Source: an uncultured Parafilimonas sp. (GTDB taxonomy: Bacteria; Bacteroidota; Bacteroidia; Chitinophagales; Chitinophagaceae). Taken from it: a stretch of 64,000 nt of DNA. The notes below the pieces were generated by a model. The model had not been told where the DNA came from. It saw only the letters and a list, made by a program, of their open reading frames with translations, and searched no databases. Below, piece after piece: positions 9,274-18,557 of the stretch (positions within the stretch are counted from its first letter, which is position 1; each line of letters begins with the position of its first letter). The DNA lies in assembly GCA_903882935.1 (NCBI GenBank), contig CAIRZB010000007.1, forward strand, positions 124,001 through 188,000. The letters run 5' to 3'. The translations under genes were made by a program, and so were the position numbers.

Positions 9274-9347
9274 TAAAAGTAGCTGTTGGTAAATTTTGCC
9301 TGCTGTACATTACACAATTAACTAAAAACTGTATACTGGAAAAACAT

Positions 9348-10466
9348 TTGCACATAATAAGCCTTACGGTACCCTACCCCGTTGATTATGGCGGCGTGTT
9401 TGACCTTTTTTATAAACTTCCGGCATTGCATGCCTTGGGCATTAAAATCCATCTGCACTGTTTTGATTATGGGCGGGGCAAACAGCCGGAATTAGAAAAA
9501 TACTGCCTATCGGTGGATTATTACAGCCGTAACAAAGGTTTTGAAATGTTTTTCGACAGGCTGCCTTACATAGTAATGAGCCGTAAAAATGAAACCTTGC
9601 TGTCTAACCTTTTGCAGGATGACCACCCAATATTAATGGAGGGCATACACTGTACTGCTTTATTCGCAGATGCAAGGTTTAACAACCGCAAAAAATTTGT
9701 ACGCCTGCACAATGTTGAATACAAGTATTACGACAGCCTTTATGAAAATGCCAATAAGCTGTTTAAAAAAATATACTACCTGCGGGAAAGCCGCCTGCTA
9801 AAAAGCTTTGAAGCACTGGTAGCCGACCATGCCACTGGTTTGTTTACGGTAACACCACACGACAAAGCTGTTTACCAAGCCGAATTTAACAGCACAACTG
9901 CGGAATATTTGCCGCTATTTTTGCCACCTACATGGCAGCCGCAGGGCATACCCGGCAGGGGTTCGTATTGCCTATACCATGGCGACTTGGGCGTGGAAAT
10001 GAACGAGGAAGCCGCCATTTGGCTGCTAAAAAAAGTTTTTAGCAAAATACCCATGCCGTTGGTTATAGCGGGTAAAAACCCCAGCCAACGGTTACAAAAA
10101 ATATCTGACCAAAACCAGCAAACCTGTATTGTGGGTAACCCTTCGGAAGAGATTATGCAGGATATGATTGCCAAGGCCCATATAAACATATTACCCTCGT
10201 TTAGCAATACCGGCATTAAAATAAAATTATTGAATGCGCTTTTTAACGGCAGGCATTGCATTGTAACCCCACCCACCGTGGAAGGTACCGGGCTGGAGGC
10301 ACTATGCCATATTACCCACAACGCAGAAGCCATGATTGCCCGCATTGAGGGCCTGTACGAACAACCCTATTCAACCAGCGAAATGGCAGGCCGGGCCCAC
10401 ATATTAACCCAGTTGTTCGGTAACGAAGCAAACGCCCAAAAACTGGCGGCGCATATTTGGGGGTAA
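9348..10466 (+). CDS. Glycosyltransferase-like protein
   Basis: This 372-residue protein begins at TTG 9348 (HIISLTVPYPVDYGGVFDLF), the N-terminal pattern of GT-B glycosyltransferases with a glycine-rich acceptor-side loop. The C-terminal part has GSYCLYHGDLGVEMNEEAA, PLVIAGKNPSQ, CIVGNPSEEIMQDMIAKAHI, ILPSFSNTGIKIKLLNALFNGRHCIV, resembling the donor lobe of GT1/GT4 enzymes with the usual late Glu/Gly-rich region. It pairs with the preceding glycosyltransferase gene, so both may build one glycan. Specificity cannot be read from sequence. Confidence 0.8.
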   Translation: MHIISLTVPYPVDYGGVFDLFYKLPALHALGIKIHLHCFDYGRGKQPELEKYCLSVDYYSRNKGFEMFFDRLPYIVMSRKNETLLSNLLQDDHPILMEGIHCTALFADARFNNRKKFVRLHNVEYKYYDSLYENANKLFKKIYYLRESRLLKSFEALVADHATGLFTVTPHDKAVYQAEFNSTTAEYLPLFLPPTWQPQGIPGRGSYCLYHGDLGVEMNEEAAIWLLKKVFSKIPMPLVIAGKNPSQRLQKISDQNQQTCIVGNPSEEIMQDMIAKAHINILPSFSNTGIKIKLLNALFNGRHCIVTPPTVEGTGLEALCHITHNAEAMIARIEGLYEQPYSTSEMAGRAHILTQLFGNEANAQKLAAHIWG

Positions 10467-10594
10467 CGGGGCTGCAGTCAAAAACTTGTTGGCAATTGAA
10501 TACTCACTTGGACTAAAGGTGCGGGGCAACTAAACGCATTATGCCAACCGATATTTTTGCATCATTCACGATTGCCGTTTCACGATTCACGCGC

Positions 10595-12631
10595 TCACTT
10601 CGTCCCCTCCAATTCTTTTTGCAGCCTAAACATTTCATCCCGCAGGCGGGCGGCCTCCATAAAATCAAGGTCGCGGGCGGCTTTTTCCATGTCTTTTTTG
10701 GTTTTGGCTATTTGCTTTTCCATTTGGGGTATGGTTTTGTATACCACCCCCTCATCTGCGGCCACGCTTACCAAATCCTCATCACCCTGTATGGCGTAGG
10801 GCTTGGTTTCGTCAAAGCCCTTAATATCCAACACGCTGGTTTGCTTCATTATCTGCTCTATGCTCTTCTTCACGGTTTTTGGCGTAATGCCATGCAATAT
10901 GTTGTAGGCTACTTGCTTTTCCCGGCGGCGGTCGGTTTCGTCAATGGTGCGTTGCATGCTGTCGGTCATCTTGTCGGCATAAAATATCACCAAGCCGTCC
11001 ACATTACGGGCAGCACGGCCAGCGGTTTGCGTAAGCGACCGTTCGTTGCGCAAAAAGCCCTCCTTGTCTGCATCCAATATGGCCACCAACGATACTTCGG
11101 GCAAATCAAGGCCTTCCCGCAACAGGTTTACACCCACCAACACATCAATATCACCCAAACGCAATTGGCGCAGTATTTCTATCCGCTCCAACGTGTCCAC
11201 ATCGCTGTGTATGTACTTGCTTTTAATGTTTATGCGTTGCAGGTATTTGTCCATTTCTTCCGCCATGCGCTTGGTAAGGGTGGTTACCAATACACGGTCG
11301 CCTTTGGTTACGCGTTTATCAATTTCATCCAGTAAGTCATCAATCTGGTTGATAGAGGGCCTTATTTCAATGGGTGGCTCCAAAAGCCCGGTGGGCCTTA
11401 CCACCTGCTCCACCACTATACCGCCTGCTTTTTCCAGTTCGTAGTCCCCGGGTGTGGCACTCACAAAAACGGTTTGGCCGGTAAGGTTTTCAAACTCGTG
11501 AAAGTTTAGCGGCCGGTTATCCAAGGCACTGGGCAGCCTAAAGCCATAGTCTACCAGCACAAGCTTCCGGCTGCGGTCGCCGCCGTACATCCCGGCAATT
11601 TGTGGTATGGTTTGGTGGCTTTCGTCTATTACGCATAAAAAGTCTTTCGGAAAATAATCCAACAGGCAAAACGGCCGCGTACCCGGCTCGCGGCGGTCAA
11701 AAAAGCGGGAATAGTTTTCAATGCCGTTGCAAAAGCCCAGTTCGCGTATCATTTCAATATCGTACTCCACCCGTTCTTTCAGCCGCTGGGCTTCAATCAG
11801 TTTGCCTACTTCTTTAAAATATTCGTTCTGCAGGCGCATTTCATCCTGTATACTGTACAGTATCTCCTGCATCCTGTCTTTAGGGGCTATGTACAGGTTG
11901 GCCGGAAAAATGGCCGCGTTATCCACCGTGGCAATACGTTTGTTGGTTTGCACATCAATGGTTTCAATCTCTTCAATCTCATCGCCAAAAAAAGTTATGC
12001 GGTAGCCGTAGTCAACATAAGGCAGGTTAATGTCAACGGTATCGCCCTTTACGCGAAAAGTGCCGCGCTTAAATTCAACTTGGGTGCGGTTATACAAACC
12101 ATCAACCAGCGCGTGCAAAAAACCTTGGCGTGCAATCATCTGTCCCTTTTCAATACGCACCACGCCGTTGGCAAACTCTGTGGGGTTACCTATACCATAA
12201 ATACAACTAACGCTCGCTACCACAATAATATCCCGCCTGCCGCTCAGCAATTCAGCTGTGGCCTGTAGCCGCAACTTGTCAAGCTCCTCATTAATGCTCA
12301 GGTCTTTTTCAATGTAGGTGTCACTTACCGGCATGTAGGCTTCTGGCTGGTAATAATCGTAATAGCTTACAAAATAGCCAACGGCATTGTCAGGAAAAAA
12401 TTGTTTAAACTCCCCATACAACTGGGCCACCAACGTTTTGTTGTGCGTAAGTACCAATGTGGGCCGCTGTACGTTTTGTATTACGTTGGCCATGGTAAAA
12501 GTTTTACCGCTGCCGGTAACGCCTAACAAGGTTTGGTAACGCTCGCCGTTCTCAACGCCTTCGGTCAGTTGCGCAATGGCAGTCGGCTGGTCTCCGCTGG
12601 GCTGGTAATGTGATTGTAATTGGAAACGCAT
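10595..12631 (-). CDS. uvrB: UvrABC excision nuclease subunit B
   Basis: This is a 678-residue full-length UvrB, the DNA-loading helicase-like subunit of nucleotide excision repair. Walker A is GVTGSGKTFTMANVI (about residue 38), the beta-hairpin region is YFVSYYDYYQPEAY, the DEAD-like motif is VIDESH, motif VI is QTAGRAARNVDG, and a C-terminal UVR helix pair (AARDLDFMEAARLRDEMFRL) binds UvrC. It converges with the glycosyltransferase gene. The only promoter-like box lies immediately before the ATG (see 12636-12643), and the upstream region is a 133-bp tandem repeat. Confidence 0.98.
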   Translation of the reverse strand: MRFQLQSHYQPSGDQPTAIAQLTEGVENGERYQTLLGVTGSGKTFTMANVIQNVQRPTLVLTHNKTLVAQLYGEFKQFFPDNAVGYFVSYYDYYQPEAYMPVSDTYIEKDLSINEELDKLRLQATAELLSGRRDIIVVASVSCIYGIGNPTEFANGVVRIEKGQMIARQGFLHALVDGLYNRTQVEFKRGTFRVKGDTVDINLPYVDYGYRITFFGDEIEEIETIDVQTNKRIATVDNAAIFPANLYIAPKDRMQEILYSIQDEMRLQNEYFKEVGKLIEAQRLKERVEYDIEMIRELGFCNGIENYSRFFDRREPGTRPFCLLDYFPKDFLCVIDESHQTIPQIAGMYGGDRSRKLVLVDYGFRLPSALDNRPLNFHEFENLTGQTVFVSATPGDYELEKAGGIVVEQVVRPTGLLEPPIEIRPSINQIDDLLDEIDKRVTKGDRVLVTTLTKRMAEEMDKYLQRINIKSKYIHSDVDTLERIEILRQLRLGDIDVLVGVNLLREGLDLPEVSLVAILDADKEGFLRNERSLTQTAGRAARNVDGLVIFYADKMTDSMQRTIDETDRRREKQVAYNILHGITPKTVKKSIEQIMKQTSVLDIKGFDETKPYAIQGDEDLVSVAADEGVVYKTIPQMEKQIAKTKKDMEKAARDLDFMEAARLRDEMFRLQKELEGTK

Positions 12632-12635
12632 GTAA

Positions 12636-12643
12636 CAAAGTTA
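12636..12643 (-). promoter_or_regulatory. -7 promoter element abutting uvrB
   Basis: Read on the minus strand the sequence is TAACTTTG, matching TAnnTTTG, and it ends only 4 nt before the uvrB ATG. Transcription from it would start at or next to the A of the ATG, giving a leaderless message. No convincing -33 box is seen. Confidence 0.4.
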
Positions 12644-12950
12644 ACCAAGATTTGGGGAGATTTTTGGGATTGTGAGGATTGGTTACCTCTGCGATTTTAG
12701 TAACCTTTTTTGTTTTATAAAATCGCTAGATAGTGTACTGAATTTTATAACCCGCATTGGGCAAAATAACAAGTTAACCAAGATTTGGGGAGATTTTTGG
12801 GATTGTGTGGATTGGTTACCTCTGCGATTTTAGTAATCTTTTTTGTTTTATAAAATCGCTAGATAGTGTACTGAATTTTATAACCCGCATTGGGCAAAAT
12901 AGCAAGTTAACCAAGATTTGGGGAGATTTTTGGGATTGTGAAGATTGGTT
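12640..12950. repeat. 133-bp tandem repeat, 2.3 copies
   Basis: GTTAACCAAGATTTGGGGAG begins at 12640, 12773 and 12906, exactly 133 bp apart. The first two copies are nearly identical over the full unit (differences such as gaggatt/gtggatt and taacc/taatc). The third stops after about 45 bp at 12950. No open frame runs through it. It sits directly upstream of uvrB and fills the gap to the HicB-like gene. Confidence 0.95.
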
Positions 12951-13069
12951 TGTTCATAAATTTGGTATTTAAGTCGGTGTGGAACTAGCTTACACTTTGC
13001 AAGCAAAAGGGTACCTTTACCTAAGCACGGTTTGCCTAAAAAACAACAACTTTATGCAAAACATATCAT

Positions 13070-13273
13070 ATGGATGAGGTTATTTTTTTGGTAGAAGAAA
13101 GTGACCATGGTGGCTACCTCGCCAAAGGGCTTGGCGTATCAATTTATACTAAGGCTGACACACTTGAGGAATTAAGGCTTGCAGTGAAAGATGCGGTGAG
13201 TTGTTATTTTGATGATGATTAAAAAAGGATAACCAGACTGCATATAGTTAAGGATGAAATTTTTGCAGCATAA
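13070..13273 (+). pseudogene. Orphan HicB-like antitoxin with in-frame TAA
   Basis: This short gene encodes DEVIFLVEESDHGGYLAKGL, then SIYTKADTLEELRLAVKDAV and CYFDDD, the pattern of the ~70-residue HicB-like family often misnamed as a 2-oxoisovalerate dehydrogenase fragment. Codon 51 (13220-13222) is TAA. Continuing in frame gives KRITRLHIVKDEIFAA, exactly the expected C-terminal strand, then TAA at 13271-13273. So the gene is either broken by one base change or read through. HicB proteins neutralise a HicA mRNase encoded next to them; no HicA-like frame follows before the convergent esterase gene, so this looks like a relic locus. Confidence 0.8.
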
Positions 13274-13304
13274 AGATTTCTTAAATAAAAATCAGGAACC
13301 TACC

Positions 13305-13997
13305 TTACCCTTTCATCCATTCCACCAACTTCTCTACCATCGCATGGTTCACCAAATGCCCGGTTTTTGGCCACTCTACATAGGTTAGGTCAATCTGTAA
13401 TGATTCGATGTATTCCTTGGCATCGCGGGCGTATTGCACGGGTAACTTAGTATCATCCACCCCATGGGATATTAACAACCGCAACTTGGAAAGTGTTTCT
13501 GATGCCTTAACCAATGGCCTAATTTCCGGCAACACGCGCCCACTTAATACGGCCATGCCTTTTATTCTGCCGGGGTGTGTTAAGGCCATGCTGTAACACA
13601 TAATGGCTCCCTGGCTAAAGCCCGCCAAGTACACGCACGTGCTGTCGGCGTTATAAAGTTCAATTATTTGGTTAATAAATTGCCTAAGGATGATTCGGCT
13701 TTTCTCAGCCTCTTCAGGTTCAATAACGGGCTTACCGGTGGCAAAGCTTACATGAAACCAGCCATAACTGTCTGCACCAAGCACATAAGGTGCTCTTGCC
13801 GCTATCACCAAATACTCCGGTGGAAGCATGGCTGCATATTGAAAAAGATTTCTCTCGTTGCCGCCCACGCCATGTAACAGTATTATTACAGGCGGCCGTT
13901 GCCGGGTTGTAATTGGCTGGCGCACCAAGTATTTTAACAATAACGCGTCACCCTTAAGCGCTGTTTGCTTGCCTTGTTCGTTATCTTCAATAGACAT
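13305..13997 (-). CDS. Alpha/beta hydrolase, carboxylesterase/phospholipase family
   Basis: This 230-residue protein of the COG0400-type esterases hydrolyses short carboxylic esters or lysophospholipids. The oxyanion region is ILLHGVGGNERNLFQY, the nucleophile elbow is GFSQGAIMCYSMAL (Ser about 126), the acid is in ISHGVDDTKLPVQYA and the catalytic His in KTGHLVNHAMV. No signal peptide, so cytosolic. It lies 32 nt downstream of the DOPA-dioxygenase-like gene on the same strand, suggesting an operon, perhaps for aromatic or ester substrates (inference). Confidence 0.92.
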   Translation of the reverse strand: MSIEDNEQGKQTALKGDALLLKYLVRQPITTRQRPPVIILLHGVGGNERNLFQYAAMLPPEYLVIAARAPYVLGADSYGWFHVSFATGKPVIEPEEAEKSRIILRQFINQIIELYNADSTCVYLAGFSQGAIMCYSMALTHPGRIKGMAVLSGRVLPEIRPLVKASETLSKLRLLISHGVDDTKLPVQYARDAKEYIESLQIDLTYVEWPKTGHLVNHAMVEKLVEWMKG

Positions 13998-14029
13998 AAT
14001 AAAAAATTTATCAACTAAGCTACAAGTAT

Positions 14030-14860
14030 TTAGGCCCCAATTTTAAAGCAGCGCATGCTTATGCCTGCGTACTGGTAACCTTCGTAAATATGGTCTATCG
14101 GCTCATCTTTATCAATCATCCCTAAGCTGTACAGCATGGGCAAATAGTACTCGTTGGTGGGTATGGAGCGCTTTGCGGCCGTACCCAATTGCTGGTAATG
14201 CACCAGTTTTTCAAAGCCTCGATTCTCAATTTTATTTTTTATTATCGTATCAAACTCTATTGTCCAATCATACGGCTGGGCATCAATATTGCGCCAATCA
14301 ACTTTAGATAAGTTATGTACGATATTACCGCTGCATAATATTAAAACGCCCTTTTTGCGCAGTGCCTTTAACTGCCTGCCTAACTCGTAATGGAAGGCGG
14401 GCGGCTGGGCATAATCAATGCTCATATCAAAAACTGGCACGTCTGCCTCGGGGAAAATATGGCGCAAAACCGTCCAAGCACCGTGGTCAAGCCCCATGGC
14501 CTCATCGGCATGCACATTGGTAAGGGTAACCGTTTTTATCAGTTCAGCTGCCAAGCCAGGGTGGCCTGGTGGGCGGTATGTTATCCTAAATAGGCGGTCG
14601 TCAAAACGGCCAAAATCGTAAATAGTTCTGGGCCATGCAGCCGTGCTTACATAAGTGCCAGGGGTTTCCCAATGGGCAGATATTACCAGTACCGCATTTG
14701 GCTTACGTAAACTTTCGCCAAGTTTTGATAACGACTTAGTAAAATTGTTGTCGAATATCGCATTCATCGGGTGGCCATGGCCAATAAACAACACCGGTGT
14801 AAGGTTTGTACCCAAAAACGCATCGGTAATATTTTTGAGATCGGTAAGTTGCATAGCCAC
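14030..14860 (-). CDS. Extradiol ring-cleavage dioxygenase, 4,5-DOPA dioxygenase type
   Basis: This 276-residue protein matches the class III (LigB-type) dioxygenase family that includes E. coli YgiD. Metal-binding positions are visible in FIGHGHPMNAIFDN, VISAHWETPGT and SGNIVHNLSKVDW; DHGAWTVLRHIFP and PTNEYYLPMLYSLGM are further family blocks. The enzymes open catechol rings using Fe(II) or Zn(II). The physiological substrate is uncertain. First gene of a probable two-gene unit with the esterase at 13305. Confidence 0.93.
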   Translation of the reverse strand: MAMQLTDLKNITDAFLGTNLTPVLFIGHGHPMNAIFDNNFTKSLSKLGESLRKPNAVLVISAHWETPGTYVSTAAWPRTIYDFGRFDDRLFRITYRPPGHPGLAAELIKTVTLTNVHADEAMGLDHGAWTVLRHIFPEADVPVFDMSIDYAQPPAFHYELGRQLKALRKKGVLILCSGNIVHNLSKVDWRNIDAQPYDWTIEFDTIIKNKIENRGFEKLVHYQQLGTAAKRSIPTNEYYLPMLYSLGMIDKDEPIDHIYEGYQYAGISMRCFKIGA

Positions 14861-15235
14861 TAATAAAATGATTCGGCACAGATTGGCCTGAACAGCCGGT
14901 TTAAAATGCCTTGGTAAAAGTACATTACCTACTGGTACTAAAACAAACAGTAACTACGCTGTTGCACTATACAACGGTATCGCATAAAACCGCGTTAAGC
15001 AAACTTTAATTACCGCCAGGCAAACCACACACCTACCATAGGCCGAGCTAAAAACAAATTTTCTACCGCTATAACTGTATGGTATTAAGCATAAATCAGC
15101 TTATAATGCCTTGTTTAGCAATACGCAAAATTGCTCAAACCCAAAGCCAACCATTTGCCTCGTATAATAATAAATCCTATAATATGCAATAAAAAGCCCA
15201 CCTTTACAAATACCTACAATAAATTTAATAGTCCT
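14861..15235. other. Intergenic region between divergent genes
   Basis: It separates the dioxygenase gene from the cold-shock-domain gene and must hold both promoters. I see no clear TAnnTTTG match, no hairpin and no gene. The in-frame extension of the downstream gene to 15131 is AT-rich and not protein-like, so I treat it as leader. Confidence 0.5.
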
Positions 15236-15691
15236 ATGGGAAATTTCGGCGAAACAATTGGCAAGAAAGAAAGAGATAAAAAGAAGATGAAGCAACGGCA
15301 GGAAAAGGCCGAAAAAATGGCAGAACGTAAGGCGCATGATAAAAAGGGCAAAACCCTTGAAGACATGCTTGCGTATGTTGACGAGAACGGGAACATTTCT
15401 TCAAAGCCGCCGGACCCAAGGAATAAAAAACAGTTTAGGTCAGAAGATATGCAAATAAGCATACCTAAAAACGAAAATAGGGAGCAGGTGGATGTAATAC
15501 GCAATGGTGTGGTTACCTTTTTTAACGAAGCCAAAGGGTTTGGGTTTATCAAAGACTTGCAATCGCAAGAAAGCGTGTTTATACATGTTAACCAAATGAC
15601 CGAAAGAATTAAGGAAAACGACAAGGTGACTTTTGAAACAGAAAACGGCCCCAAAGGCTTGAATGCTGTTAATGTTAAAAAGACTATTTAA
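15236..15691 (+). CDS. Cold-shock-domain protein with basic N-terminal extension
   Basis: Starting at ATG 15236 (MGNFGETIGKKERDKKKMKQ) gives 151 residues. The first ~65 are a lysine-rich, probably helical or disordered region. The C-terminal ~65 are a cold-shock domain with the RNP1-like KGFGFIKD and RNP2-like VFIHVNQM, which bind single-stranded RNA or DNA. This is the usual Bacteroidota form of larger CspA relatives. It is likely an RNA chaperone; whether it is cold-induced cannot be seen. The long AT-rich leader could be regulatory. Confidence 0.9.
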   Translation: MGNFGETIGKKERDKKKMKQRQEKAEKMAERKAHDKKGKTLEDMLAYVDENGNISSKPPDPRNKKQFRSEDMQISIPKNENREQVDVIRNGVVTFFNEAKGFGFIKDLQSQESVFIHVNQMTERIKENDKVTFETENGPKGLNAVNVKKTI

Positions 15692-15914
15692 GATACGCAG
15701 CTAAATAATTAAACAGGTGCATTGTAAGGTTAGCGCGTTTGCATTTTAGCCCTCAACTTTTTTATTTATACGCTTTTGCAGGGTTTACTGCCTTTATAAT
15801 TATCCGCTTATATAGTACACAACAAACAGGAAGACTGTTTACAACAGTTTAACCCCCGTTTGCCCAGCGCAACAATTTTTACTTTGTACAATACGAACAA
15901 TTAAAACAAGTGTT

Positions 15915-16268
15915 ATGTATAACCAAATATGGATTAAATATTTACCGGTAATAAGGATACTTATTAAAAGATCGGCAGTGAGTGACCAATTGCTTTCGGT
16001 AAACCAGTCTGATTTTGACAGGTCTGGTAAAGGCCGCAAAGCCGGGTTTTCTTTCAATATTGAATTTATAAACGGCCTTTTGTCAAGCAGCAGCAAGGAA
16101 ACCGAATTTGCCCGCGCCTTTATTAATGTGTTAAAGGAAGACGAAATTGTAAAAGGCCTTCTATCTGCCAATAATTACAATTTTGTGTTTACCAGTAAGT
16201 TTCAGTTGCGTATTAAAAACGCCATGAAACCAGCGTTGGCAGTGGTTGAAGAACCGGTGCTTGCCTAG
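15915..16268 (+). CDS. Conserved hypothetical protein
   Basis: This 117-residue, basic protein begins MYNQIWIKYLPVIRILIKRS and contains a mostly helical core (FNIEFINGLLSSSSKETEFARAFINVLKEDEIVKGLL). It resembles short uncharacterised proteins of Bacteroidota, but I cannot name a domain. No signal peptide. It has a preceding TTTG at 15859 and an ACTTTG box at 15881-15886, suggestive of its own promoter, and a strong shared terminator follows. Confidence 0.7.
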   Translation: MYNQIWIKYLPVIRILIKRSAVSDQLLSVNQSDFDRSGKGRKAGFSFNIEFINGLLSSSSKETEFARAFINVLKEDEIVKGLLSANNYNFVFTSKFQLRIKNAMKPALAVVEEPVLA

Positions 16269-16311
16269 TGGTAATTCTACTTTATTATCCCCCAATAAGA
16301 AATTTTACAAT

Positions 16312-16345
16312 AAAAAGCCTGAAGGTAAATGCCTTCAGGCTTTTT
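16312..16345. terminator. Bidirectional intrinsic terminator
   Basis: AAAAAGCCTGAAGG and CCTTCAGGCTTTTT form a perfect 14-bp stem with a 6-nt loop between the convergent small-protein and GH127 genes. A-run and T-run ends suit both directions. Confidence 0.92.
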
Positions 16346-16370
16346 GTTGTAATGCCGCCACAAAGCTTGG

Positions 16371-18386
16371 TTACGGCTCATTCGCCACTAAGTCTATATC
16401 CTTTATCCTTGCCGGAAACCACAGCATCATCTCCCCTTTGCCCCTGTTGGCCCAGGCGTAGTAGGGGATGGCTGTAAACGTTTGGGTAACGGTGTTAACG
16501 GTGTTGGCCACGGAATCAATATTAACTACCGGTACGGGGCTTTGCAAAACCATAATACCATTAAGCATGGCAGGTTTAAATTGTGTGGTAAAGGCAGCAG
16601 TACCAGGCACTACAATATTGCTTGCCCGGCCGTTATTGTCGGCCCATTCGGCGCAATACATAATAGGGCCGCGCTGTAAGGCCACTTTGCCAATATCTTC
16701 TTTAATATTGGCACTGGCTACCACCCGGCGCACTTGCATGGGCAGGTTTACCGTTACCACATCCCCTTTTTTCCAAACTTTGTTTAATACAGCATATCCG
16801 TTTATAACCGTGTAATCAATAGGCTGGCCGTTTATGGTTATAACAACCTTGGCATTATTGGCTTCCCCAAAGGTGTACAGGTTGCCTGGTATAGCAGTAT
16901 TTTGTGCCCAGCCCGGTATACGCACTTTTAAGGTAAAGTTTTGCCCGGCCGCCGGGTTTAAGGTAAATGCCAGGTTACCATCCCATGGGTAGTTGTTTTG
17001 CTGGGTTATTTGCAGCGGTTTATTGTTAACTGTTAATGTGGCACTGCCGCTTATAAACAGGTTAACAAATACATCATTGTCTTTTTGGGCATACACATAG
17101 CCGGGTATAGATGGCATTAAGCGTACCACATTGGTTGGGCAGCAGGAACAGGTGAACCAACCGGAGCGGCTGGCTTCCATATCCGGGTGGGTGAAGCTGT
17201 TTTTTATCTGCATGGCATTGGTGTAAAAGAACGATTTGCCATCCAACCCCACACCGGAAATAAACCCGTTATACAGCGTTTTTTCCAATACATCAATATA
17301 TTTTGAATCACCGTGTAGTAAAAACATGCGTTCGTTAAAAAACACACTGGCAATGGCGGCGCAGGTTTCGTTGTATGCGGTTGCGTTGGGCAATTCATAG
17401 TTACCCCCAAAACGCTCGCCATTACCTACAGCACCAATGCTGCCTTGCACATACATTTTTTTGCTTACCATGTTGGCCCAAATCCTGTCAACAGCCGCTA
17501 AAAGTGCGGTATCGCCTGTAAGTGCTGCCACATCGGCCATGGCGGAGTACAAGTAGCCTGCCCTAACCGCATGCCCCTCAGCCTCCTGCTGCTCGGTTAC
17601 GGGCTTGTCGTCCTGCCAGTAGGAGCCATTTTTCCATTCGTCGCCGCTGGTGCTGTCGTACCCTTTATAGTGGCCTCTTTCCTCAATAAAAAACTTGGCC
17701 GTCTGTAGGTATTCAGGCTTGCCGGTAATGCGGTATAATTTTACCAGGCCCATTTCAACCACTTCGTGGCCGGGAGCTACATGCAGTTTGCCTGGCCCAA
17801 AAACGGAGCAAACCAAGTCTGCATTTTTTAAGGCGATATTCAGCAGGTTCCTTTTACCGGTGGAGATAAAATGGGCGGCAGCGGCCTCATACAGATGCCC
17901 AGCATTATACAGTTCATGGCTAAGCTCACGTTCTTTTTCCCAACGTTGCTTGCCGGCCCAAGGGTGTACTTCGGCCGGGTTTATTGTACGGGCAGTATAC
18001 AAATAGCCGTCCGGTTCCTGGGCCTTGCCCACAATGTTTATCAACGAATCAATGTACGCGGTAAGCTTCCCGTCCGGGAAAAGGCTTAACGAATACGATG
18101 CACCTTCAATAGTTTTATAAATATCCGTGTCGTCAAAAGGGTATACCGTGCAAAATTTGCCGGTATGCGTGGCGGCCATTTCAAAATTCTTTACCCGCCC
18201 GGTTTTTTCACACCGCTCGAATGAGGCCGGTATGGTAACCGTGTGGTTAATTTTTATACGTGGCAGCCAAAAATTATCACTCAGGGCTACCTGTGTAAAC
18301 GGCACGGCACGTATGGGGTAATCTTTATTTTGGCCGTACGTTAACGCAGACCATAAAACGGAGAAAGAAAGGATAACCTTTTTCAT
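16371..18386 (-). CDS. Glycoside hydrolase family 127 protein (beta-L-arabinofuranosidase type)
   Basis: This 671-residue exported enzyme has a signal peptide at residues 1-18 (MKKVILSFSVLWSALTYGQ). GH127 enzymes use a zinc-bound cysteine nucleophile; the expected Glu/Cys and Cys-Cys positions are visible in YNETCAAIASVFFNERM and GWFTCSCCPTNVVRLMPS. The (alpha/alpha)6 barrel is followed by two beta-sandwich regions. It probably removes beta-L-arabinofuranose from plant glycans or glycoproteins in the periplasm. The NUDIX-wHTH regulator gene lies just upstream on the same strand, 171 nt away, which fits arabinose-responsive control. Confidence 0.93.
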   Translation of the reverse strand: MKKVILSFSVLWSALTYGQNKDYPIRAVPFTQVALSDNFWLPRIKINHTVTIPASFERCEKTGRVKNFEMAATHTGKFCTVYPFDDTDIYKTIEGASYSLSLFPDGKLTAYIDSLINIVGKAQEPDGYLYTARTINPAEVHPWAGKQRWEKERELSHELYNAGHLYEAAAAHFISTGKRNLLNIALKNADLVCSVFGPGKLHVAPGHEVVEMGLVKLYRITGKPEYLQTAKFFIEERGHYKGYDSTSGDEWKNGSYWQDDKPVTEQQEAEGHAVRAGYLYSAMADVAALTGDTALLAAVDRIWANMVSKKMYVQGSIGAVGNGERFGGNYELPNATAYNETCAAIASVFFNERMFLLHGDSKYIDVLEKTLYNGFISGVGLDGKSFFYTNAMQIKNSFTHPDMEASRSGWFTCSCCPTNVVRLMPSIPGYVYAQKDNDVFVNLFISGSATLTVNNKPLQITQQNNYPWDGNLAFTLNPAAGQNFTLKVRIPGWAQNTAIPGNLYTFGEANNAKVVITINGQPIDYTVINGYAVLNKVWKKGDVVTVNLPMQVRRVVASANIKEDIGKVALQRGPIMYCAEWADNNGRASNIVVPGTAAFTTQFKPAMLNGIMVLQSPVPVVNIDSVANTVNTVTQTFTAIPYYAWANRGKGEMMLWFPARIKDIDLVANEP

Positions 18387-18557
18387 ATAGCAATTTTTTT
18401 AGTGACTAAAACATCTGCCCATACACTTTCGGTGTGTCTGGGCGATAATAACGCCATCATGGCACTTACAAACCCTTGTACGTTAGTAAATATAAGTACA
18501 CTGTATTTTTTCGCAAAAATTATTTGTCTTATTAACAATTAATTTTTACCCAAAAAA

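Noticed and set aside
10541-11335. 264-codon open frame antisense to uvrB
   Set aside because: It lies entirely opposite conserved UvrB sequence; composition and pattern are those of an antisense shadow.
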